The translations under genes were made by a program, and so were the position numbers. Of a DNA stretch of 64,000 bases, positions 7,708-15,832 are shown piece after piece. Source of the stretch: RUG13409 sp045616985 (GTDB lineage Bacteria; Bacillota; Clostridia; Peptostreptococcales; Anaerovoracaceae); NCBI GenBank assembly GCA_045616985.1, contig JAZLHU010000012.1, forward strand, positions 1 to 64,000. The letters run 5' to 3'. The notes beneath the pieces were generated by a model, which searched no databases, was not told where the DNA came from, and saw only the letters and a list, made by a program, of their open reading frames with translations. The stretch's first letter is position 1; every line of letters begins with the position of its first letter.

Positions 7708-7750
7708 CTTGACAATTAAATGCAGTTTTTAAATGCATTTAATTCTCAAG
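7708..7750 (-). promoter_or_regulatory. long hairpin in the pnp 5' leader
   Basis: CTTGACAATTAAATGCA (7708-7724) pairs with TGCATTTAATTCTCAAG (7734-7750): 17 bases per arm with a single mismatch, extended outward by GC-rich segments (GGACCC and GGGTACCC). It sits between the rpsO terminator and the pnp ribosome-binding site. In E. coli a comparable pnp leader duplex is cut by RNase III and then used for PNPase autocontrol. A similar role here is inference. Confidence 0.6.
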
Positions 7751-7764
7751 CGGGTACCCGTAAC

Positions 7765-7795
7765 AAAAAACTTTAAGCGGGGCCAAAGGCCCCGC
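7765..7795 (-). terminator. rpsO terminator
   Basis: An 8-bp all-GC stem GCGGGGCC/GGCCCCGC with an AAA triloop (7777-7795) follows the rpsO stop codon within 15 bases. On the minus strand it is followed by TTAAAGTTTTTT. A partial terminator would allow some read-through into pnp. Confidence 0.85.
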
Positions 7796-7807
7796 CATAA
7801 ATAACAA

Positions 7808-8074
7808 TTACTTTCTTAAGTTCAACTTAGCGATAAGTGTTCTGTATCTTTCGATATCCTTTTCCTTAAGATATGCAAGAAGGTTTCTTCTGTGACCAAC
7901 CATCTTTAAAAGTCCACGTCTTGAGTGGTTGTCCTTTGCATGTGTCTTGAGGTGCTCGTTGAGCTCATTGATCCTGTAAGTAAGAATAGCAACCTGTACC
8001 TCAGGGGATCCTGTATCGTTAGGGCATGTTGCAAATTCCTTCATGATTTCTGCTTTCTTTTCTGTTGTAAGCAT
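7808..8074 (-). CDS. rpsO: 30S ribosomal protein S15
   Basis: Primary 16S rRNA-binding protein of the small-subunit platform; it also forms a bridge to the 50S subunit. 88 residues, the standard length, with family segments TGSPEVQVA (21-29), HLKTHAKDNHSRRGLL and VGHRRNLLAYL. The start is preceded by AAAAGGAGAG. It has its own strong promoter and a 96-base leader, and is followed by a GC-rich terminator and then pnp. S15 usually represses its own translation through leader structure. Confidence 0.98.
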   Translation of the reverse strand: MLTTEKKAEIMKEFATCPNDTGSPEVQVAILTYRINELNEHLKTHAKDNHSRRGLLKMVGHRRNLLAYLKEKDIERYRTLIAKLNLRK

Positions 8075-8198
8075 AAAAAAACTCTCCTTTTTTTAACATT
8101 CGCCTGAATCCGAGGCTGCCGCAGGAGTATCGGGCACCTAAGAAACAGGTAGATTTAACTGACCGGTATATTATACTGCCCAAAACAGTTATTGTAAA
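8075..8198 (-). promoter_or_regulatory. rpsO promoter and structured leader
   Basis: TTTACA (8198-8193), a 17-bp spacer and TATAAT (8175-8170) make a near-consensus sigma-A promoter on the minus strand. The leader from about 8163 to 8075 is GC-richer than its surroundings, with complementary short runs (CCTG, CAGG, GCCTCGG). It is likely the S15 autoregulatory site. The fold was not computed. Confidence 0.72.
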
Positions 8199-8205
8199 GT
8201 CTTTT

Positions 8206-9561
8206 TTACATCCAGATTATCCACAAAAGAACATAGCCTGTCGTAACAGCTGCAAGGGTAAAAGGTACGGAAAACTTCATAAAATCGCCGTTTTTTACCG
8301 TATACCCCTCTTTCCTGAGAATACCTATACCTGCGATATTTGCTGAAGCTCCGACCGGCGTAATGTTTCCGCCCAATGTTGCACCAACCAAAAGTCCGTA
8401 ATACAGAAGCTTTGGGTCCATAGCAACGCCGGCTTCAATAAAATGAGAAGACAGCACTGCAACAACAGGCAGCATGGTGGCTACATAAGGAATATTATCA
8501 ATAAAAGCTGAAATCGCTACCGACATCCATACAATTACGCTAAACGTAACAAATACAGCAGTTCTTGTAGTTCCGCCGCAAAGATTATAAATACCGTTTG
8601 CAAGCAAATCAATAATTCCGGCTTTTTTAATTCCGCCTATTACTATAAACAGACCCAGCAAAAGTCCTAAGGTATAATAATCAATTTCCGGCAGAGCTTT
8701 TTTGATAGGATTTATGCTTTTTTCTTTAATACATTGTCTTATCAATCCGATAACAAAAAAGAATATACAAATAATACCGTTTGTGGTTTCAGGCTTATAG
8801 AATTGACCCGGAGCAGCCGTATCTTTATACGGTATAAATGAAACGCCAATTAAAGAAGCAACGGTCAAAATAAGAAGCAGGGTCGGAACCTTATCCTCAA
8901 CCTCGGTGCGGTCTGAAATATCGATCCTTCCGTTTTCTTTTCTGAACATCAAAAGAATAATAAGAGCAGATACAATAGCACCAAGCTCGGTTACAAAGAA
9001 CATTCCCGCATGACCATCATCAACAAAGAAATCCGAAAAATCAAGGCCTGCAGCCTTTGCAAGAAGTATTGATGTTGTATCTCCGACCAAGGTTGCGGCG
9101 CCCTGCAGATTAGATGAAATCGGTATACAGATAAGTGTCGGAACCGGCGAAATCTCAAGCTTTCTGCAAATAGCAAGTGCAACGGGGGCAATCATAAGCA
9201 CCGTTGCAACGTTATCAACAAAAGCCGAAATTATGCCCGCAAAAAGGCTCATAACAACGATCATTATTTTTACAGAAGAAACCTTTGAAATCAATATATC
9301 CGACATTCTTGAAGGCATATTGGAATCAATAAAGAGCTGTACGGTTCCCATGGTACCCGCAATCATCATAAGAACGTTCCAATCTATCTCACCGATTGCT
9401 TCTGAAAGGCTGTATGAAAAATCGGAGAAAATCCCTGAACCGAGAATAATAAATATTACTGCAGAAATCAATGCCGCATACGGACGGAATTTCTCTAATG
9501 CAAATATGCAAACATATGTAATACCAAAAAGTATCAGCGCAATAATTGTTGTAGTGTTCAT
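8206..9561 (-). CDS. SLC13/ArsB-type ion permease
   Basis: A 451-residue polytopic protein with about eleven hydrophobic segments and the two-repeat organisation of the ion-transporter superfamily. Repeated hairpin motifs FVDNVATVLMIAPVALAI (about 114-131) and FIDNIPYVATMLPVVAVL (about 355-372) line the transport site. Each repeat also has a Gly-rich partner segment (GAATLVGDTTSILLA and LGGNITPVGASANIAG). Such proteins move anions or antiport Na+/H+; the substrate (dicarboxylate, arsenite, sulfate or Na+) is not decidable here. The start has AGGAGG. It lies nine bases after ribF and is probably the last gene of the rimP operon. Confidence 0.88.
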   Translation of the reverse strand: MNTTTIIALILFGITYVCIFALEKFRPYAALISAVIFIILGSGIFSDFSYSLSEAIGEIDWNVLMMIAGTMGTVQLFIDSNMPSRMSDILISKVSSVKIMIVVMSLFAGIISAFVDNVATVLMIAPVALAICRKLEISPVPTLICIPISSNLQGAATLVGDTTSILLAKAAGLDFSDFFVDDGHAGMFFVTELGAIVSALIILLMFRKENGRIDISDRTEVEDKVPTLLLILTVASLIGVSFIPYKDTAAPGQFYKPETTNGIICIFFFVIGLIRQCIKEKSINPIKKALPEIDYYTLGLLLGLFIVIGGIKKAGIIDLLANGIYNLCGGTTRTAVFVTFSVIVWMSVAISAFIDNIPYVATMLPVVAVLSSHFIEAGVAMDPKLLYYGLLVGATLGGNITPVGASANIAGIGILRKEGYTVKNGDFMKFSVPFTLAAVTTGYVLLWIIWM

Positions 9562-9570
9562 TAATCCTCC

Positions 9571-10509
9571 TTATCTTCTGTTAAATTTATCGTGATAAAT
9601 TCTTGCATTAACACAATCCTTATCAATTTGAAAAGCTAAAGCATCAATGCTTTCGAATTTCATCTCAGGTCTTAATAAATCGATAAACTCAACAATGACC
9701 CTTTTCCCGTAAATATCCCCTTTATAATCAAAAATATGCGTTTCCGCATTTTTTTCAAACTCACCGACAGTCGGTTTATTACCCACATTAGTAACAGAGT
9801 GATACTTCTTACCATCCAGAATAATATTTGTGACATATACACCATTCACAGGCAAAGCCATAGTCTGAGAGAGGCTTAAGTTTGCAGTAGGAAAACCCAT
9901 AGTCCTTCCCAAATGCTGCCCATGCATTACGTAACCGCCGATCTTGTATGTTCTTCCGGTAAATTTCTGATATTTAAGCATATCGCCATTTTCCAAAAGA
10001 GCACGGATTGCGGTGCTCGAAACGGTTTCACCATCTATGGAAAATTCAGAAATAACCGTAACATCAAAACCGTACCTTTTGCCAAGCTCTTTCAGCATTG
10101 AAGGATTTCCCGCACCTTTATATCCAAAAGAATAATTAAAACCGCAGACAGCATGTTTGATATGCAAATTCTTAACAAGTATCCTTTCAACAAATTCTTC
10201 CGGTTCAAGCTTCATGACAAGCTTATCAAAACGGATATTAACCATATAGTCAACAGAAAGCCTTTCTGCAACAATAGACTTTTCATGAATATCCATAATG
10301 TTTTTAACAACGGTTTTACCTGCAATGGCATTTGAAGGATGATTTCTGAAAGTAAAAACAACAGACGACATTTCTTTATCTTCTGCTATCCTAACCGCTT
10401 CTTTAATTAACTCCTGATGACCTTTATGAAGACCGTCAAAATTCCCAAGTGCAATAACACTGTCCTGAATGAAGGCTGACGCATCTTCCAGCCAGGTAAA
10501 TACTTTCAT
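9571..10509 (-). CDS. ribF: bifunctional riboflavin kinase / FMN adenylyltransferase
   Basis: Converts riboflavin to FMN and then FAD. Of 312 residues, the N-terminal nucleotidyltransferase domain has GNFDGLHKGHQ (about 22-32), with the HxGH-type motif, and SSTAIRALL near 165. The C-terminal flavokinase domain starts near 185 with GGYVMHGQHLGRTMGFPTAN, including the PTAN signature. The ATG follows the truB stop directly, so the two are translationally coupled. truB-ribF adjacency is typical of Firmicutes. I see no FMN riboswitch here, and the gene would follow the rimP-operon promoter. Confidence 0.97.
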   Translation of the reverse strand: MKVFTWLEDASAFIQDSVIALGNFDGLHKGHQELIKEAVRIAEDKEMSSVVFTFRNHPSNAIAGKTVVKNIMDIHEKSIVAERLSVDYMVNIRFDKLVMKLEPEEFVERILVKNLHIKHAVCGFNYSFGYKGAGNPSMLKELGKRYGFDVTVISEFSIDGETVSSTAIRALLENGDMLKYQKFTGRTYKIGGYVMHGQHLGRTMGFPTANLSLSQTMALPVNGVYVTNIILDGKKYHSVTNVGNKPTVGEFEKNAETHIFDYKGDIYGKRVIVEFIDLLRPEMKFESIDALAFQIDKDCVNARIYHDKFNRR

Positions 10510-11385
10510 TTATTGATTAAACACCTTTACAGGTTTTATTATATTTTCTTCCCGTTTAGCTATCCCGGCAAGTTCATTGCCATTCATTACGGCAATCGCT
10601 GTTTCGTCCGGACCATTGTTTTTAACAGACAGTCCATTGGAAAACTTTTTAATTTCACTTTCAGAAAGCATCAGTTTTGGCATATCTCCAATAGCCCTGT
10701 CGATAGATTGAATATTTTGCAAAATCAAATCCATTCCTTTTTCTCTGATCTCCTCAAAATCAACTGCTTCGCTGATATCAAAGCCCGAGGTTGCGGTTCT
10801 TACCAAAGAACTCATAACCCCGCTGCAGCCGAGCTTTGTTCCGATTTCTCTGCAAATAGACCTGATATATGTGCCCCTGCTGCACGTAACAGCGAAAACT
10901 ATCTCATTTCTGCATGGATAAAACCCGGAAAGACTTATATCGTAAATGATAACCTTTCTTGGTTTTACATCGACTTTTTCGCCGCTTCTTGCATAAGAAT
11001 AAAGTCTTCTGCCGTTCACACTTACCGCTGAATACATCGGCGGAATCTGACTGATTTCACCCTTAAAAGACTTAAGAACAGATGAAACGTCTTCTATCTT
11101 AAACGGATTTAACGGAGACTCATCAGCCTTTATTTCGCCCCAAATATCATCGGTATCAGAACTGATACCAAGCCTTGCCGTGCAAACATAAGCTTTTGGA
11201 GTAAGCTCCATATATTCAATGAGTCTGGTTGCCTTACCGAAGCAAACAGGAAGAACTCCCGTGGCATTCGGATCCAAAGTACCTGTGTGCCCGATTTTCT
11301 TCTCTCCCGTAATGCCCTTTAATATAGCTATTACGTCATGAGATGTATAGCCCATCGGTTTATTTACAACTAATATTCCCGTCAT
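10510..11385 (-). CDS. truB: tRNA pseudouridine(55) synthase TruB
   Basis: Isomerises U55 in the T-loop of tRNAs. 291 residues from the chosen start. Family motifs: GILVVNKPMGYTSHD (2-16), GHTGTLDPNATGVLPVC with the catalytic Asp, YSYARSGEKVDV, and SRGTYIRSICREIG. The ATG at 11385 (MTGILVVNKP) matches the usual N-terminus. An in-frame TTG at 11403 would add six residues, but neither has a strong Shine-Dalgarno, suggesting re-initiation after nrnA, whose stop lies about 20 bases upstream. Shorter at the C-terminus than PUA-containing enzymes but with a small C-terminal domain. Confidence 0.96.
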   Translation of the reverse strand: MTGILVVNKPMGYTSHDVIAILKGITGEKKIGHTGTLDPNATGVLPVCFGKATRLIEYMELTPKAYVCTARLGISSDTDDIWGEIKADESPLNPFKIEDVSSVLKSFKGEISQIPPMYSAVSVNGRRLYSYARSGEKVDVKPRKVIIYDISLSGFYPCRNEIVFAVTCSRGTYIRSICREIGTKLGCSGVMSSLVRTATSGFDISEAVDFEEIREKGMDLILQNIQSIDRAIGDMPKLMLSESEIKKFSNGLSVKNNGPDETAIAVMNGNELAGIAKREENIIKPVKVFNQ

Positions 11386-11405
11386 AATAAAACGTAAATG
11401 CAAGA

Positions 11406-12392
11406 TTATTCAAATCTTGCAAGTTCATTGATAATTTCTTTCTTTACCGTTTCAGTCGCTTCTTCAAGAGACATATTAAGTGTTGCTCCTGAGGCTTTTT
11501 CATGTCCGCCGCCGCCAAGTGCAATGGCAATGCGGTTTACATCTGCATATGATTTTGCTCTTAAACTGAGCTTGATGACATAAGGCTCTTTTTCTTTAAG
11601 AAAAGCAGCAATTTCAGTTCCTTCAACAATTCTTATACGGTCAATACAGGTATCAATTTGATCGTATGAAGCACCAACGCTTTGCATCTCCTCAAGTGAA
11701 ATAGAAGAAACCACAGCCTTACCGCCTGCAAATAATTCCATATTATCGGCTGCAATACCTTCGGCTTTAATCTGAGACATCGGAAAGCTGTCAAAAATAG
11801 CATTGCAAAGCTTAACATGATCAAATCCGTAAGAGAATAAATCAGCTACAACTCTATGGACCTGTGCAGTGGTATTTGAATATTTAAATCGTCCTGTATC
11901 TGTAACAATTGCGACATAAAGGTCCTCTGCAATATGGGTATCGATCTGAACGCCAAGCTCGTTGATAAGCTCGTAAATAAGAAGTCCTGTTGCAGCCAAT
12001 TCAGGATCAACAACGGAAAAATCTGCAAAACTGCCAGCCTGAATATGATGGTCTATACATATCTTCTTTTCTGCCGCATGATAAACATCGAGCCTTTTTT
12101 CAATTCTCTTTTCATCGCCGCAGTCAACGGCAATGGCAAGCTTTGCGTCGTAAGGCATTTTATCCACAAAGTACGGAAGCTCTTTATCATCGCCCTTATG
12201 ATGATGCAATATATTAAGATATCCGGGTACTGCATCCTCCAAAAGAATAACGCAGCGCTTTCCCATAAACCTTAAAGCACGGCAAAGTGCAGAGGCGCTG
12301 CCCATTGCATCACCATCCATATTGGTATGTGTCATTACGACAATATCATCATAAGCCTTTATGCAGTTTACAATATCATTCCACTTATACAT
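11406..12392 (-). CDS. nrnA: DHH/DHHA1 phosphoesterase (oligoribonuclease NrnA / pAp phosphatase family)
   Basis: Predicted to degrade nanoRNAs (2-5 nt) and/or dephosphorylate pAp. 328 residues. DHH domain: THTNMDGDAMGSASAL (about 22-37), AVDCGD, the eponymous CIDHHIQAGSF and VAIVTDTGRFKYSNT. DHHA1 domain at the C-terminus with GGGGHEKASGATL. The start ATG overlaps the rbfA stop (TAATG), indicating coupling. The rbfA-nrnA-truB order is standard in Firmicutes. Which substrate dominates cannot be told from sequence. Confidence 0.94.
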   Translation of the reverse strand: MYKWNDIVNCIKAYDDIVVMTHTNMDGDAMGSASALCRALRFMGKRCVILLEDAVPGYLNILHHHKGDDKELPYFVDKMPYDAKLAIAVDCGDEKRIEKRLDVYHAAEKKICIDHHIQAGSFADFSVVDPELAATGLLIYELINELGVQIDTHIAEDLYVAIVTDTGRFKYSNTTAQVHRVVADLFSYGFDHVKLCNAIFDSFPMSQIKAEGIAADNMELFAGGKAVVSSISLEEMQSVGASYDQIDTCIDRIRIVEGTEIAAFLKEKEPYVIKLSLRAKSYADVNRIAIALGGGGHEKASGATLNMSLEEATETVKKEIINELARFE

Positions 12393-12760
12393 TACTTTAA
12401 ACCATCAAGAATTTTATCCATTTTTGCACCATATTCAAAGGACTCATCAAGCTTAAAAACAAGTTCCGGTACATAACGAACCTTTACAGCTTTATCGATA
12501 ACGCTTCTGATATATCCTGAGGAATGATTAAAGGCATCTATAATACCCTGTTTTTCCTCTGCTGTCATTTCAGCACCCGGAGTAAAAGAAAGCGAAGTAA
12601 TATACAGAGTTGCATAACCTCCGTCACCGGATACGTCTACTCCGCTGATACCTATCATCCCTTTAAAGCGAGGATCCTTAAGGTCACCCTTAAGAAGCAT
12701 CTCGCTTACAACTTTTCTGATTTCCTCACCCAGTCTTTGAGGTCTGTGATTCTTACTCAT
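12392..12760 (-). CDS. rbfA: 30S ribosome-binding factor A
   Basis: A late 30S maturation factor that acts on the 16S rRNA 5' region. 122 residues, the normal size, with RPQRLGEEIRKVVSEML at the start, a single KH-like domain, and typical FTPGAEMTAEEKQ and GYIRSVIDKAVKVRYVPEL. Its ATG overlaps the infB stop (TAATG) and its stop overlaps the nrnA ATG in the same way. Confidence 0.97.
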   Translation of the reverse strand: MSKNHRPQRLGEEIRKVVSEMLLKGDLKDPRFKGMIGISGVDVSGDGGYATLYITSLSFTPGAEMTAEEKQGIIDAFNHSSGYIRSVIDKAVKVRYVPELVFKLDESFEYGAKMDKILDGLK

Positions 12761-15573
12761 TAAGCTCTCTTAACCTCTTCCATCTTAAAGGCTTCGATAA
12801 TGTCTCCGACCTTGATATCATTGTAGTTTTCAATTCCGATACCGCATTCATAGCCGCTTGCAACTTCCTTTGCATCGTCCTTAAATCTCTTAAGAGATCC
12901 GATAGCACCCTCGTGGATTACAATACCGTCACGAACAAGCCTTAATTGCGCTCCTCTTGCAACCTTACCTTCAAGAACGTAACCGCCGGCAATGATTCCG
13001 ACATTCGGGACCTTAAATGTATCTCTTACTTCAATCTTACCGATTACGACCTCCTTGAATTCGGGAGCAAGCATACCTTTCATGGCAGCTTCAATATCTT
13101 CGATGATTTCATAAATGATTCTGTAAGATCTGATTTCAACACCTTCTCTTTCAGCCATAGCTTCAACAGCAGAGCTTGGACGAACATTAAATCCGATGAT
13201 AATGGCATTTGACGTACCTGCAAGCATTACGTCGCCCTCAGTAACAGTACCTACACCGGTATGAATAATCTTTACTCTTACACTTTCATTATGAAGCTTT
13301 TCAAGAGACTGTTCCAATGCTCCTACAGAGCCCTGAACATCCGCCTTGATTATAATATTAAGATCTTTAACTTCGCCCTCCTGAAGCTGACTGAATAGCT
13401 TTTCAAGTGACATTGAAGAGTTCTTTGCCAGAACCTCCTGCCTTATCTTTTCTCTTCTCTTTTCGGTGATTTCTCTTGCGGTCTTTTCATCCTTAACCAT
13501 ATAGAATTCATCACCGGCTTCAGGAACCTCCGTAAGACCTGTAATCTCTACTGCAGTAGCCGGTCCGGCCTTTTTGATAACCTCGCCCTTTGCATTAGTC
13601 ATAACACGCACTCTTCCGCTTGCTGTTCCTGCAACTACTGCAGCACCTGCCTGAAGAGTTCCGTTCATTACAAGAAGTGTGGCAACAGGACCTCTTGATT
13701 TATCAAGCCTTGCTTCAATAACAGTTCCTTGTGCAAGTCTGTCGGGATTAGCCTTAAGCTCCATCATGTCTGCCTGAAGAAGAATCATTTCAAGAAGCTG
13801 AGGAATTCCCATTCCGGTCTTAGCAGAGCAAGGTACGCAAATTACCTGTCCTCCCCAGTCTTCAACAAGAAGACCCTGATTAGCAAGATCCTTTTTAACA
13901 AGATCCGGATTCGCAGCAGGTTTATCCATCTTGTTCATTGCAACAATAATCGGAACACCTGCAGCCTTGGCGTGACTGATAGATTCAATCGTCTGGGGCA
14001 TTACTGAGTCGTCCGCAGCAACAACAAGTACGGCAATATCCGTAATATGTGCACCTCTTGCACGCATAGCCGTGAATGCTTCGTGTCCGGGAGTATCGAG
14101 GAATACTATTCTCTTCCCGTTGTGAACAACCTCAGATGCACCGATATGCTGTGTAATACCACCTGCTTCACCTGCAGTTACATTTGTTGATCTGATAGCA
14201 TCAAGGATAGAAGTCTTACCATGATCTACATGACCCATTACTGTTATTATCGGCGGTCTTGGCTGAAGCTCGGAAGCTCTGTCCTCATGGGTATCAATAC
14301 CCTCTTCTTCCTCAATTTCCTCTGCCTTATTAACAGCAACCGTAATGCCAAGCTCCATGCCGAGAAGAACTGCTGTTTCTTCATCAAGATTCTGGTTGAC
14401 GTTTGCCATGATTCCCATCTTCATAAGAGCCATGATAGCCTGAGAGGTAGAAACCTCAACCTGTTCGCAGAAACCGCCAACGGTGATAGGAACATTGATT
14501 ACATATCCGCCTGTTGCAATTGCCTCTTCAACCTCCTGGCTTACTACAGGTTCTTCTTCAACTCTGGTTTCCTTATACTTTGAGTGCTTCTTTTTAATAT
14601 TTCTGGAAAGATCAGTCGGCATATCATCAAACATGCTCTTATTTCTCTTTCCTTCTTTGTCTTTGTCTTTGTTTTTGTTATTCTTCTTTCCTCTGTTATC
14701 ACCATTCTGGCTTGCGGTGAAGGCAACGACCTTTTCGCCTTTGGCATCGGTCTTCGGAACATTTTTCTTTCTCGGAGCGCTTTCTTCTTTGTTGTTTTCG
14801 CCCTTCTTTCCGACATATTCCTTTGGCTTTCTGTCAGTTTTTTTATTTTTGATATCTCTCTTTTTAGCATCCTGTTTCTTTTCTTTCGAAGCAGGCTTTG
14901 GTTCATCAGCAGCTCTGCTGATGATCTTTACTCCGACGGAAGGTACATAATCAATCTTAGTCTCTTCTGCTTTCGGAGTTTCTTTTGTATTTTCATCGGA
15001 AGCTTCTCTGATCGCTTCAGCAGGAACCTTTGGTTCTTCACTCGTTGCTTCAACAGCTTTTTCTTCTGAAGCCATAGGGGCTTCTGCTGTCTTTTCAGCA
15101 GGGGTATCTTTAACTTTTGTTTCTTTTACCGCCTCACTTACGGCAGACTCTTCAAGCTTTTTCTTTCTTGTTCGCTTTGGTTTTTCATCCTCAGACTTGA
15201 CCTTTGCAATTTCTTCCTCCGTTTGAGGAGTTACGGCCTTTTTCTGAGGAACTGCACTCTTAGGCATTGCAACACCAACAGCCTTAGCTTTTGGCATCGG
15301 TGTTCCTACAGGGGCCTTTGCTTTTGTCACAGGCGCGCCGGCCGGAGCAGCCTTTTCTGTTTTAACGGCTGTCTTTTTTGCGGGATCCTTTTCTGCAGCA
15401 GCCTTTTTGGTTGTGCCTGCGGTCTTTTTGCTTGCGGCAGCCTTCTTTTTCTTCTGTGCTTCAATTATGGCAAGATCAACGGCTTTGATCTGCACCTTGG
15501 ATGCGCCGGCTTCTTTTTGAGCATCATCCTTTTTGGGTGCAGCCTTTACTATTTTTGTTTCATTACTTGGCAT
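12760..15573 (-). CDS. infB: translation initiation factor IF-2
   Basis: The GTPase that delivers fMet-tRNA to the ribosome. 937 residues from the ATG at 15573, chosen because GGAGG lies seven bases upstream; a longer frame to 15642 only runs into rnpM. The first ~350 residues are a Lys/Ala/Pro/Glu-rich, low-complexity and probably disordered region. An IF2-N-type segment follows (INVPITVGGFCEQVEVS). The G domain begins near residue 440: GHVDHGKT (G1), GGITQHIGA (G2), DTPGHEAF (G3), NKMDKP (G4), then domains II-IV. No ylxQ (L7Ae-like) gene lies between rnpM and infB, unlike in Bacillus. Confidence 0.98.
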   Translation of the reverse strand: MPSNETKIVKAAPKKDDAQKEAGASKVQIKAVDLAIIEAQKKKKAAASKKTAGTTKKAAAEKDPAKKTAVKTEKAAPAGAPVTKAKAPVGTPMPKAKAVGVAMPKSAVPQKKAVTPQTEEEIAKVKSEDEKPKRTRKKKLEESAVSEAVKETKVKDTPAEKTAEAPMASEEKAVEATSEEPKVPAEAIREASDENTKETPKAEETKIDYVPSVGVKIISRAADEPKPASKEKKQDAKKRDIKNKKTDRKPKEYVGKKGENNKEESAPRKKNVPKTDAKGEKVVAFTASQNGDNRGKKNNKNKDKDKEGKRNKSMFDDMPTDLSRNIKKKHSKYKETRVEEEPVVSQEVEEAIATGGYVINVPITVGGFCEQVEVSTSQAIMALMKMGIMANVNQNLDEETAVLLGMELGITVAVNKAEEIEEEEGIDTHEDRASELQPRPPIITVMGHVDHGKTSILDAIRSTNVTAGEAGGITQHIGASEVVHNGKRIVFLDTPGHEAFTAMRARGAHITDIAVLVVAADDSVMPQTIESISHAKAAGVPIIVAMNKMDKPAANPDLVKKDLANQGLLVEDWGGQVICVPCSAKTGMGIPQLLEMILLQADMMELKANPDRLAQGTVIEARLDKSRGPVATLLVMNGTLQAGAAVVAGTASGRVRVMTNAKGEVIKKAGPATAVEITGLTEVPEAGDEFYMVKDEKTAREITEKRREKIRQEVLAKNSSMSLEKLFSQLQEGEVKDLNIIIKADVQGSVGALEQSLEKLHNESVRVKIIHTGVGTVTEGDVMLAGTSNAIIIGFNVRPSSAVEAMAEREGVEIRSYRIIYEIIEDIEAAMKGMLAPEFKEVVIGKIEVRDTFKVPNVGIIAGGYVLEGKVARGAQLRLVRDGIVIHEGAIGSLKRFKDDAKEVASGYECGIGIENYNDIKVGDIIEAFKMEEVKRA

Positions 15574-15832
15574 CTGAATACCTCCTGATTTTCTCGATTT
15601 CATCCTTGGTGATGAACGTTTTAAACGCTCTGGAAAATGCATTTTTCTTTATTGCGGTTTCAATGCATTTTTCTTTTTTGCAAATATAGCATCCACGCCC
15701 ATCTGCTTTTCTTTCCTGATCAATTTGAAGTCCATTCCCCTGTAATGTAATTCTTATTAATTGCGATTGAGGATACGAGCTCATGCATGCAATGCATCTT
15801 CTCATTGGAACTTTTTTTATCGTTTCCGGCAT
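15563..15832 (-). CDS. rnpM: RnpM (YlxR) RNase P modulator
   Basis: Small RNA-binding protein of the YlxR family (DUF448), reported in Bacillus to bind and modulate RNase P RNA. 89 residues with PMRRCIACMSSYPQSQLIR (9-27) and GRGCYICKKEKCIETAIKKN, including the paired cysteines C13/C16 and C48/C51. The ATG directly follows the nusA stop, and the 3' end overlaps the infB start by 11 bases, so nusA-rnpM-infB expression is coupled. Confidence 0.95.
   Translation of the reverse strand: MPETIKKVPMRRCIACMSSYPQSQLIRITLQGNGLQIDQERKADGRGCYICKKEKCIETAIKKNAFSRAFKTFITKDEIEKIRRYSDAK

Noticed and set aside
14483..15069. Phe/Leu-rich plus-strand frames resembling membrane proteins
   Set aside because: Antisense of the Lys/Glu-rich disordered region of IF-2, which produces false hydrophobic frames.
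15574..15642. Longer N-terminus for IF-2
   Set aside because: It lies within rnpM in another frame; GGAGG seven bases before the ATG at 15573 fixes the start.
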